A DNA stretch of 5,209 nucleotides, from the NCBI GenBank assembly GCA_005879045.1, contig VBLV01000106.1, positions 1 to 5,209 of the forward strand. Direction: 5' to 3'. The notes beneath the pieces are model-generated. The model worked only from the letters and a program-made list of their open reading frames with translations, was not told where the DNA came from and made no database searches. The stretch comes from Methanobacteriota archaeon. GTDB taxonomy: Archaea > Thermoplasmatota > Thermoplasmata > RBG-16-68-12. Shown here in pieces: positions 1 to 5,209 of this stretch. The position numbers and the translations under genes were made by a program. Every line of letters starts with the position of its first letter. The first letter of the stretch is position 1.

Positions 1-468
1 CGGGGTGCGGACGAACGATGCGAGGTCCGCGAGCGACACGGGCGGCGCAAGCAAGGTCGGCTCGACCAGTTCCGCGAACTCGTCCCAAAAACGTGCGTAC
101 CGGGGCCAGGCCGCGGCGTCCTTCTTCGAGAACTTCGCCATCTGCTTCCGATTCCAATCCTCTTCGTTCCGATAGAGCAAGAACCGACCGTCCGGGAAGG
201 GCTGGAAGAGGGAGGGATCGTAGACGTGCTCCTCCAGGCCGAACGATGGGAGATCGAGGTCGGCCTTGATTTCAGGCCGCAAGAGGCCGCATGTGTACGC
301 GAGTGTCGAGGCGCGGAACCCGGGATGAATTTCCTCCGTGACGCATGCGCCGCCCACGATGGAGCGGCGTTCCAAGACCAGGACCTTGAGGCCCGCCTTC
401 GCGAGGTACGCGGCGGCGACGAGCCCGTTGTGACCGCCCCCGACGATGACCGCGTCCATCGACGCCAT
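1..468 (-). CDS. Phytoene-dehydrogenase-like FAD oxidoreductase, N-terminal part (paralogue 3)
   Basis: This is the N-terminal 156 residues of a COG1233/PYROXD2-like flavoprotein. The frame is open to the left edge, so the C-terminus is missing. The protein begins MASMDAVIVGGGHNGL, an FAD-binding Rossmann fold with glycines near residues 9-15. The second strand ends LKVLVLERR, whose Glu is expected to hold the FAD ribose, and IVGGACVTEE follows. CGLLRPE around residue 60 and DLDLPSFGLE match the two full-length paralogues on the other strand. Such enzymes are expected to be soluble FAD-dependent dehydrogenases or oxidases, but the substrate is unknown. The ATG at 468 is preferred over the in-frame ATG at 459 because a TATA-like box lies about 27 bases upstream and no Shine-Dalgarno is seen, which suggests a leaderless mRNA. 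It follows the GcvT-like gene on the same strand after 46 bases. Family is sure; function is not. Confidence 0.9.
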   Translation of the reverse strand, partial: MASMDAVIVGGGHNGLVAAAYLAKAGLKVLVLERRSIVGGACVTEEIHPGFRASTLAYTCGLLRPEIKADLDLPSFGLEEHVYDPSLFQPFPDGRFLLYRNEEDWNRKQMAKFSKKDAAAWPRYARFWDEFAELVEPTLLAPPVSLADLASFVRTP

Positions 469-489
469 GGCGCCGACCGTAACCGCGGG

Positions 490-500
490 CTCGATAAAGG
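490..500 (-). promoter_or_regulatory. Archaeal TATA-like box for the leftward FAD oxidoreductase
   Basis: On the minus strand the sequence reads CCTTTATCGAG, an AT-rich patch in GC-rich spacer DNA. Its core TTTATC (498-493) is centred about 27 bases before the ATG at 468. That is the usual distance from an archaeal TATA box to the transcription start, so the transcript would begin at or next to the start codon. No clear Shine-Dalgarno precedes that ATG, which fits leaderless translation. If correct, this gene has its own promoter although it also lies downstream of the GcvT-like gene. Confidence 0.45.
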
Positions 501-514
501 AATTGTCGCGTGTC

Positions 515-1702
515 TCAGGCCTTCTTTCTCTGCGGTTCGAAGAACGGTCTCTCCACGACCGTCGCGGGCGCCCGATGCCGTTCCCACTCGACCGCCACTT
601 CGATCTCGATTCGCGTCCCGGGCCGCGAATACGGCGAGGCGACGGTGGCGATCGCGATGTACCGTTTCAACAGCGGCGACCAGCAACCGCTCGTGGCCCA
701 ACCGATCTGACGATAGCCCGAGTACAGCGGAACCTTCTCCCGCCAAGGCTCGGTGGGCGGCTGCGGCGGGAGACCCATGTCCCAGTAGAAACGCTCCACC
801 GCCTGCCAGTCAATCTGGAGTCCGACCGTGCGGCGCGCGGGACCGCGCCGCTGCTCCTCGAGGAGCGCCTTCCTCCCGATGAACGGACCCTTGCCTCCCG
901 CAACGGTCCAATCCAGGCTCAGCTCCAACGGCGAGTACATTTGCGCGTCGATGATCGCCTTCCGCGAGGGCATGTATTCGACCTCCGCCAGGATGAGCCC
1001 CGCCTCGATCCGCGCGATGTCGAGCGCCAGCATCCCGGCCGCGGTGATGTCGTGCCCGCGCCCCTTCTCCATGACGGCGTCCCACAACGCCTCGGCCCGT
1101 TCGCGCTCGACCCAGATCTCGTATCCCAGATCGCCGGTATAGCCGGTCCGGGAGATGTGGACCGGGATCCCGTCGAACTCCGTCTTGACGAATCGAAAGT
1201 ATTTGAGTTTCTGGACCGCGCCATCGGCTCCCTCGAGAACGATCGCACGCGACGAAGGGCCCTGGAGGGCGAGGGCCCCGATGTCCTCGGAGACATCTTG
1301 GACTTCCACGTCCAGTCCCATCCCTGCGTCTTGAAGCCATTTCAGATTCGGCTCGGCGGAGGTCATCCGGAAGGAACCGTCTCCGAAGTTCCAGAGGGTG
1401 CCGTCGTCGACCGTCTTCCCGCGTTCATCGCACCAAGGCGTGTAGTAGATCTGCCCCTTCGCGAGTTTCGATGCGTCGCGCGTGACGACCTTGTTCACGA
1501 GGTGGAGCGCGTCCTTCCCGCGGATGAGATATTTGTAGAGCGGGGAGACGTCGAGCAGTCCCGCGGAATGTCGGATGGCGTAGTACTCCATTTCCGGAAC
1601 GAGGGAATACGACGATGCGGCGAGGTATCCCGACCAGCCTCGCCATTCCCAGCTGTCGCAGATCGCTGATGTCCGCGAATGAAACGGTGAACCGCGTCGC
1701 AC
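515..1702 (-). CDS. GcvT-like aminomethyltransferase / folate-dependent demethylase family protein
   Basis: This 395-residue protein has the GcvT fold of folate-dependent one-carbon transferases. It starts GTG, RRGSPFHSRT, followed by WRGWSGYLAASSY and LLDVSPLYKYLIRG, the N-terminal pattern of the uncharacterised GcvT relatives near DmdA and LigM. An aspartate pair in GKTVDDGTLW (residues 99-100) aligns with the folate-site Asp of GcvT. RTGYTGDLGYEIWV (185-198), DIARIEAGLI (about 228-237) and TSGCWSPLLKRYIA (about 337-350) are the other family motifs. The length fits. The GTG at 1702 is chosen over longer in-frame starts because GGAGGAGG sits just upstream and homology begins there. No P-, H- or L-protein genes of the glycine cleavage system are in view, so a dedicated demethylation or methyl-transfer role with the neighbouring FAD enzymes is more likely than glycine cleavage. 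This is inference; the substrate, and whether the carrier is folate or methanopterin, are unknown. Confidence 0.9.
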   Translation of the reverse strand: MRRGSPFHSRTSAICDSWEWRGWSGYLAASSYSLVPEMEYYAIRHSAGLLDVSPLYKYLIRGKDALHLVNKVVTRDASKLAKGQIYYTPWCDERGKTVDDGTLWNFGDGSFRMTSAEPNLKWLQDAGMGLDVEVQDVSEDIGALALQGPSSRAIVLEGADGAVQKLKYFRFVKTEFDGIPVHISRTGYTGDLGYEIWVERERAEALWDAVMEKGRGHDITAAGMLALDIARIEAGLILAEVEYMPSRKAIIDAQMYSPLELSLDWTVAGGKGPFIGRKALLEEQRRGPARRTVGLQIDWQAVERFYWDMGLPPQPPTEPWREKVPLYSGYRQIGWATSGCWSPLLKRYIAIATVASPYSRPGTRIEIEVAVEWERHRAPATVVERPFFEPQRKKA

Positions 1703-1706
1703 GATT

Positions 1707-1714
1707 CCTCCTCC
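1707..1714 (-). promoter_or_regulatory. Strong Shine-Dalgarno fixing the GTG start of the GcvT-like gene
   Basis: The minus strand reads GGAGGAGG, then AATC, then GTG. The distal GGAGG lies seven bases from the start codon. This supports the GTG at 1702 and argues against the longer in-frame reading that begins inside the divergent gene at 1879, whose first 59 residues are low-complexity and Arg/Gly/Pro-rich. Confidence 0.8.
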
Positions 1715-1732
1715 GGGCGGACGCGGACCGCG

Positions 1733-1746
1733 AATAAACGATATAA
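1733..1746. promoter_or_regulatory. Divergent promoter core with TATA-like boxes
   Basis: The only AT-rich stretch in the 124-base divergent intergenic region reads AATAAACGATATAA on the plus strand. Read leftward it gives TTATAT and TTTATT. TTATAT (1746-1741) would start transcription near 1718, just upstream of the GGAGGAGG leader of the GcvT-like gene, a good fit. TTTATT is too close to the gene to preserve that leader. Read rightward, ATATAA would start transcription near 1768-1770 and leave a leader of nearly 60 bases before the GTG at 1827. The remainder up to 1826 is GC-rich and offers no other rightward box, so one region may drive both directions. Confidence 0.5.
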
Positions 1747-1764
1747 CCCCTCCCCCGTTACCTC

Positions 1765-1780
1765 GCGCGGCCCGCCGCGC
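1765..1780. repeat. Perfect GC-rich inverted repeat in the divergent promoter region
   Basis: GCGCGGC and GCCGCGC are perfect reverse complements separated by CC. This gives a 7-base palindromic half-site pair, or equally a 6-bp stem with a CCCG tetraloop. It lies where the rightward transcript is predicted to begin, so it could be an operator or a 5' leader hairpin. The GC-rich composition makes chance palindromes fairly likely, so the function is speculative. Confidence 0.4.
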
Positions 1781-1814
1781 CCGAAGCGGATTGCCGACGC
1801 GACGCGCCTTCCGT

Positions 1815-1819
1815 GAGGT
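1815..1819 (+). promoter_or_regulatory. Shine-Dalgarno fixing the GTG start of FAD oxidoreductase 1
   Basis: GAGGT lies seven bases before the GTG at 1827. It favours this start over the in-frame TTG at 1791, which would add twelve residues before the Rossmann strand without an evident ribosome site. With the GTG start the first beta strand begins at about residue 5, exactly as in the downstream paralogue. Confidence 0.6.
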
Positions 1820-1826
1820 CGGCATC

Positions 1827-3419
1827 GTGGCGCGAGCGTATGACGCCATTGTGATCGGAGGAGGCCACAACGGCCTCACGACGGCCGCGTATCTGGCTCA
1901 AGCAGGCAAGAAGGTCGTCGTCCTCGAGCGTCGGCACGTCCTCGGGGGTGCTGCGGTCACCGAGGAAGTCTACCCGGGATTCAAGTTCACCGTTTGCTCG
2001 TACGTTTGCAGCCTCCTCCGGCCGCAGATCATCCGAGATCTCGACCTCCCGTCGCACGGCTTCGAGGTCATCCCACAGGAATCCAGCTTCTTGCCCCTGC
2101 CCGATGGGCGGTACCTATTCTATCGCGGGGACGAAGAAGACACGTTCCAGGCGGTCGCGAAGTTCTCGCGGCGCGACGCAGAGGCGATGCCGAAATTCGG
2201 TCGCCTGATGGCCCGGATGGCGAAGTTCATCGCACCGACCCTCACGATGACGCCGCCCGATGTTGGCTCCCTGAATCCCTCGGAACTCCGGAAGCTCCTT
2301 GTGCTGAATAAACAGGTCCAGACGTTGACGGAGGACGAGCTGTACACCTTCGCGCGGCTCATGACGATGAGCGCCGCTGACTACCTCGATGAGTGGTTCG
2401 AAACGGATGTGGTCAAGGCGAGCCTTTGTTCGAGCGGAATCATCGGCACGTTGCTCGGGCCGCGTTCGCCCGGAACGGCCTACGTGTTGATGCACCACTA
2501 CATGGGCGAGATCGACGGCGCGTACCGATCGTGGGGCTACGTCCGTGGCGGGATGGGGATGGTGAGCGAGTCGATCGCCCGCGCGGCCCGCCTCTTCGGC
2601 GCGGAGATTCGGGTGAATGCCGAGGTGCGACGCATCTTGGTGCAGGACGGGCGCGCGATTGGCGTGGAACTGGCGAGCGGGGAGAAGCTCTATGCGAAGG
2701 TCATCGCATCCGGCGCCGACCCGAAGCGGACGTTCCTCAAGATGATCGAGAGGTCCGACCTTCCCGCGGATTTCGTGCGGGGCATCGAGAACTTCAAGAT
2801 CGAGGGATCATCCGGCAAAGTGAACCTCGCCCTCAAGGAGGCACCGAGCTTTTCGTGCCTCCCAGGCAATGGAGTCCATCTCCAGGGGGCCATCTCGATC
2901 GGACCGAGCGTGGACTACATCGAAAAAGCGTACGACGATGCGAAGTACGGCGACTACTCGCACCGACCTTATGTCGACATGTGCGTCCCGTCGACGCTCG
3001 ATCCAACCTTGGCGCCGCCGGGCAAACACCTCATGTCGTGTTTCATCCAATATGCCCCGTACACGTTGCGAAAGGGCACGTGGGAGGAACGGCGCGACGC
3101 GTTCGGGGACACGGTCCTCGACACCCTTGAGGAGTACATCCCGAACCTTCGCAAGATCATCCTCCACCGGCAGGTGTTGAGCCCATGGGACCTCGAGCAG
3201 ATGATCGGCCTGACGGGCGGAAATATCTTCCACGGAGAGCTCACCCCGGACCAACTGCTCTTCCTCCGTCCGACGGCCGGATGGGCCCAATACCGCATGC
3301 CATTGAAGGGGCTGTACCTCTGCGGCTCCGGCGCCCACCCCGGCGGCGGCGTGATGGGCGCGCCCGGCCTCCATGCGGCGCGGGAAATCCTGAAAGACTG
3401 GGCCCTCCTGCGGGTGTGA
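1827..3419 (+). CDS. Phytoene-dehydrogenase-like FAD oxidoreductase (paralogue 1, PYROXD2-like)
   Basis: This complete 530-residue flavoprotein is of normal length for the COG1233/PYROXD2-like branch of the amine-oxidase/carotenoid-desaturase superfamily. The FAD Rossmann motif AYDAIVIGGGHNGL has Gly11, Gly13 and Gly16. Glu34 ends the second strand (VVVLERR), followed by LGGAAVTEE. Mid-protein motifs are DEWFET (188-193), GPRSPGT (211-217), MHHYMGE (222-228) and WGYVRGGMG (236-244), the last two being what I recall as usual for this branch. ASGADPKRTF (about 294-303) precedes the C-terminal FAD-contact segment LYLCGSGAHPGGG (496-508), close to the HPG signature of carotenoid desaturases. No signal peptide or membrane segment is evident. 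It probably abstracts hydride from an unknown substrate. No carotenoid genes are nearby, so phytoene desaturation is unlikely. It is divergent from the GcvT-like gene and three bases upstream of its paralogue, apparently in one operon. Confidence 0.95.
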   Translation: MARAYDAIVIGGGHNGLTTAAYLAQAGKKVVVLERRHVLGGAAVTEEVYPGFKFTVCSYVCSLLRPQIIRDLDLPSHGFEVIPQESSFLPLPDGRYLFYRGDEEDTFQAVAKFSRRDAEAMPKFGRLMARMAKFIAPTLTMTPPDVGSLNPSELRKLLVLNKQVQTLTEDELYTFARLMTMSAADYLDEWFETDVVKASLCSSGIIGTLLGPRSPGTAYVLMHHYMGEIDGAYRSWGYVRGGMGMVSESIARAARLFGAEIRVNAEVRRILVQDGRAIGVELASGEKLYAKVIASGADPKRTFLKMIERSDLPADFVRGIENFKIEGSSGKVNLALKEAPSFSCLPGNGVHLQGAISIGPSVDYIEKAYDDAKYGDYSHRPYVDMCVPSTLDPTLAPPGKHLMSCFIQYAPYTLRKGTWEERRDAFGDTVLDTLEEYIPNLRKIILHRQVLSPWDLEQMIGLTGGNIFHGELTPDQLLFLRPTAGWAQYRMPLKGLYLCGSGAHPGGGVMGAPGLHAAREILKDWALLRV

Positions 3420-3422
3420 CCC

Positions 3423-5000
3423 TTGGCCGAGGCGTACGACGTCGTGATCGTGGGCGGCGGCCACAACGGCCTCGTCGCGGCGACCTACCTCGCGCGCGCC
3501 CGACGCCGGGTTCTCGTGCTCGAGAAACGCATCGCTGTTGGAGGCGCCGCCGCAACGGAGGAGATTGCTCCCGGTTTCCGCGGTCCCACCGGGACGCCTG
3601 TGTGCGGCCTGCTCCGGCCGGAAGTCGTCGAAGACCTGAACCTGGCCGCGCGCGGGGTCCAATTCATCCGGCCGGACCCGGACGTCGTTGCGCTGGGCGA
3701 CGGCCGGGCCCTCCCCATCTGGAAGGATGTCCACAAGACCCAGAAGGGCCTCGCTTCGTTCTCGGCGAAGGACGCGCAGACGTATCCGCGATTCATCGAA
3801 TTCCTGAGCCAATTCGCCGAGGCGCTGGATCCGATCCTGACGATGACGCCGCCCAATCTCCCTTCGCCGAGTTGGGGAGAAGGCGTGTCGCTGTTCCGCC
3901 GCGCGCTCCGGCTGCGGCGTCTGGGCAAACGAGCGATGCAACAGATGCTCCGCCTCCCTCCGATGTCGATCCGCGATTTCCTGAACGAGTGGTTCGAGAC
4001 GGAGCTGTTGAAGGCGAGCTTCGCGGTCGACGGACTGATTGGAACCTACGAAGGGCCGTTCTCCCCGGGCACCGCCTTCGGCCTGGTCCCTCGGTTCCGG
4101 CCGGATGTCCATGGGACCGGATCGGCGTTCGTGCGGGGCGGCATGGGGGCGCTCGCGGACGCGCTCGGTCAAGCGGCCCGGGAGGCGGGGGTGACGATCC
4201 GAACCGGCGCGGAGGTGACGCGCATCGTGAGCGCCAACGGACGGGTGACCGGAGTCGAACTGGACGGAGGTGGGACGGTCGGCGCGCGCGTCGTCGCGTC
4301 GAATGCGGACCCGAAGCGGACCTTCCTCCATCTCGTCGAGCCCGAGGAGCTCGGACCGGACTTCCTGAATCACATCAGGAACTTCGAGATGAACGGAGTC
4401 GTTGCGAAAGTCAACTTCGCCCTCGATGGCGCGCCCCGATGGTCCCTCGCCGGGGAGGGAGTGCCGCCTCACTTTCGGGTATGCCCGTCGGTCGAATACA
4501 TCGAGAGGGCGTACGATGATGCGAAGTACGGAAAGCCTTCGACCGCTCCGTTCCTCGATGTGACGGTCCCGACCGTCGTGGATCCGGATCTCGCCCCTCC
4601 GGGGAAGCACGTGATGTCGGTCCTCGTCCAATACGCCCCGTACGCGCTGCGACGCGGCGAGTGGGCCACCGAAGGAAAGAAACTTGCCGAGCGCGTGACG
4701 GCCATCCTGGAGGACCACATGCCCGGCCTGGAGAGACTGATCCTCTACCGCCAGATCCTCACGCCGGTCGACCTGGAAGAGCGGTTCGGCCTGACGGAAG
4801 GCCACATCTACCATGGGGAGATGACCCTGGACCAGTCGCTCGTCCTCCGTCCGGTCCCGGGTTGGTCCCGCTACCGAACCCCGGTCGAGGGCCTGTACCT
4901 CTGCGGATCCGGCTCCCATCCCGGTGGGGGAATCACCGGCGCTCCGGGCTACAACGCCGCCCGAGAGATCTTGAAAGACTGGCCCCGGTTTTCCGCGTGA
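3423..5000 (+). CDS. Phytoene-dehydrogenase-like FAD oxidoreductase (paralogue 2, divergent pocket)
   Basis: This complete 525-residue paralogue of the upstream enzyme is collinear with it along its length and by eye over half identical in the C-terminal third. The Rossmann motif AYDVVIVGGGHNGL has glycines at the same positions (11, 13, 16), with Glu34 in LVLEK. FLNEWFET (186-193), SNADPKRTF (293-301), YIERAYDDAKYG (359-370) and LYLCGSGSHPGGG (491-503) are all kept. It differs at residues 221-242, where LVPRFRPDVHGTGSAFVRGG replaces the HH-x-MGE...WGY pattern of paralogue 1, suggesting a different substrate or a non-redundant subunit. The TTG at 3423 is the only usable start: the upstream in-frame GTG is followed directly by a stop, and later ones would cut the FAD fold. 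The three-base gap and weak GGTG signal before the TTG suggest translational coupling to paralogue 1. The substrate is unknown. Confidence 0.95.
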   Translation: MAEAYDVVIVGGGHNGLVAATYLARARRRVLVLEKRIAVGGAAATEEIAPGFRGPTGTPVCGLLRPEVVEDLNLAARGVQFIRPDPDVVALGDGRALPIWKDVHKTQKGLASFSAKDAQTYPRFIEFLSQFAEALDPILTMTPPNLPSPSWGEGVSLFRRALRLRRLGKRAMQQMLRLPPMSIRDFLNEWFETELLKASFAVDGLIGTYEGPFSPGTAFGLVPRFRPDVHGTGSAFVRGGMGALADALGQAAREAGVTIRTGAEVTRIVSANGRVTGVELDGGGTVGARVVASNADPKRTFLHLVEPEELGPDFLNHIRNFEMNGVVAKVNFALDGAPRWSLAGEGVPPHFRVCPSVEYIERAYDDAKYGKPSTAPFLDVTVPTVVDPDLAPPGKHVMSVLVQYAPYALRRGEWATEGKKLAERVTAILEDHMPGLERLILYRQILTPVDLEERFGLTEGHIYHGEMTLDQSLVLRPVPGWSRYRTPVEGLYLCGSGSHPGGGITGAPGYNAAREILKDWPRFSA

Positions 5001-5041
5001 GCGCCGTGCAGCGATTCGCCGTCGGACGGGGCGGGGCAATC

Positions 5042-5049
5042 ATTGAAAT
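5042..5049 (+). promoter_or_regulatory. Possible TATA-like box before the peroxiredoxin gene
   Basis: ATTGAAAT is the most AT-rich patch between the oxidoreductase stop and the peroxiredoxin ATG at 5075. Its centre is about 29 bases before that ATG, so a start of transcription a few bases ahead of the ATG is possible. The match to a TATA box is poor. No T-rich terminator is seen after 5000, so read-through from the oxidoreductase operon is an equal alternative. Confidence 0.25.
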
Positions 5050-5074
5050 GCGACGGATGGTTCGAAGGCGGCCG

Positions 5075-5209
5075 ATGGGCGACCTGCTTCAACCCGGCAC
5101 CCGAGCGCCCGACTTCGAGGGGATGAACCAGGACGGTGTCCCGATCCACCTTCGGGATTTCGAAGGCAAGCCGGTCGTGCTGTTCTTCTATCCGGAGGAC
5201 GACACGGCG
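5075..5209 (+). CDS. bcp: Peroxiredoxin, Bcp/PrxQ type, N-terminal part
   Basis: The 45 visible residues match the start of an atypical 2-Cys peroxiredoxin of the Bcp/PrxQ group. LLQPGTRAPDFEG is the usual entry into the thioredoxin fold, NQDGVPIHLRDFEGK the first hairpin and turn, and PVVLFFYPEDDTA the strand leading to the active site. In this family the next residues are normally GCT with the peroxidatic cysteine, so the window ends about two residues before the key residue, which cannot be checked. The enzyme would reduce hydrogen peroxide or organic hydroperoxides in the cytoplasm using thioredoxin-like donors. The ATG at 5075 is chosen because family homology begins there. In-frame starts at 5057, 5048 and a GTG at 4997, which overlaps the preceding stop, would add basic, non-homologous residues. 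It lies 74 bases after the oxidoreductase pair on the same strand and could protect against peroxide from flavin reoxidation, which is inference. Confidence 0.88.
   Translation, partial: MGDLLQPGTRAPDFEGMNQDGVPIHLRDFEGKPVVLFFYPEDDTA

Noticed and set aside
446..1669. A 407-codon open frame on the plus strand, antisense to the GcvT-like gene
   Set aside because: It has the same composition artefact, with no domain signature, while the minus strand encodes a clear GcvT-fold protein over the same bases.
515..1702. Naming the GcvT-like gene gcvT
   Set aside because: No gcvP, gcvH or lpd gene is nearby and the N-terminal pattern differs from canonical T-protein, so the symbol would overstate what the sequence shows.
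1703..1879. A 59-residue N-terminal extension of the GcvT-like protein to the ATG at 1879
   Set aside because: It would run into the divergent oxidoreductase gene, is low-complexity and not family-like, and a strong Shine-Dalgarno with family homology places the start at 1702.
3858..3888. A TCTCCC...GGGAGA hairpin inside paralogue 2 encoding PSPSWGEG, reminiscent of dispersed palindromic repeats
   Set aside because: The segment is the same length as the corresponding part of paralogue 1, so there is no sign of an insertion. It is only a 6-bp stem in GC-rich coding DNA, and no second copy was noticed in the window.
1827..5000. Assignment of the tandem FAD enzymes as phytoene desaturases (crtI)
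   Set aside because: They share the superfamily folds and the HPG motif, but DEWFET, HHYMGE and WGYVRGGMG point to the PYROXD2-like branch, and no crtB or other carotenoid gene is in the window.
2808..5039. A 743-codon open frame on the minus strand, antisense to both tandem oxidoreductases
   Set aside because: Its product is Arg/His/Glu/Asp-rich with no recognisable family, and it mirrors two well-supported plus-strand genes. G/C-ending codons in GC-rich DNA commonly keep the opposite frame open.

Overview
The window looks like chromosomal DNA from a high-GC archaeon, most plausibly a GC-rich Thermoplasmatota-type lineage. A bacterium cannot be excluded. The support is indirect: AT-rich TATA-like boxes stand alone in GC-rich intergenic DNA about 25-27 bases before predicted starts, no bacterial -35/-10 pairs are visible, one gene looks leaderless, and GTG and TTG starts are used. 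Codons end strongly in G or C, which opens very long shadow reading frames on the opposite strands.

Layout: five protein genes in two divergent groups around a 124-base intergenic region (1703-1826). Leftward are a GcvT/DmdA/LigM-like folate-type methyltransferase (515-1702) and then, 46 bases downstream, the N-terminal part of a phytoene-dehydrogenase-like FAD oxidoreductase (1-468, running off the left edge). Rightward are two tandem full-length oxidoreductases of the same family (1827-3419 and 3423-5000, three bases apart), then the start of a Bcp/PrxQ-type peroxiredoxin (5075-5209, cut by the right edge just before its expected catalytic cysteine). Three paralogous COG1233/PYROXD2-like flavoproteins therefore surround one GcvT-like protein.

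Working model (inference): the FAD enzymes oxidise a substrate, the GcvT-like protein moves a one-carbon unit to a tetrahydrofolate or tetrahydromethanopterin cofactor, and the peroxiredoxin may remove peroxide from flavin reoxidation. This resembles a split version of dimethylglycine/sarcosine dehydrogenases, where an FAD oxidase domain is fused to a GcvT domain. The substrate cannot be read from the sequence. No RNA genes, CRISPR arrays, transposons or integration sites were seen.
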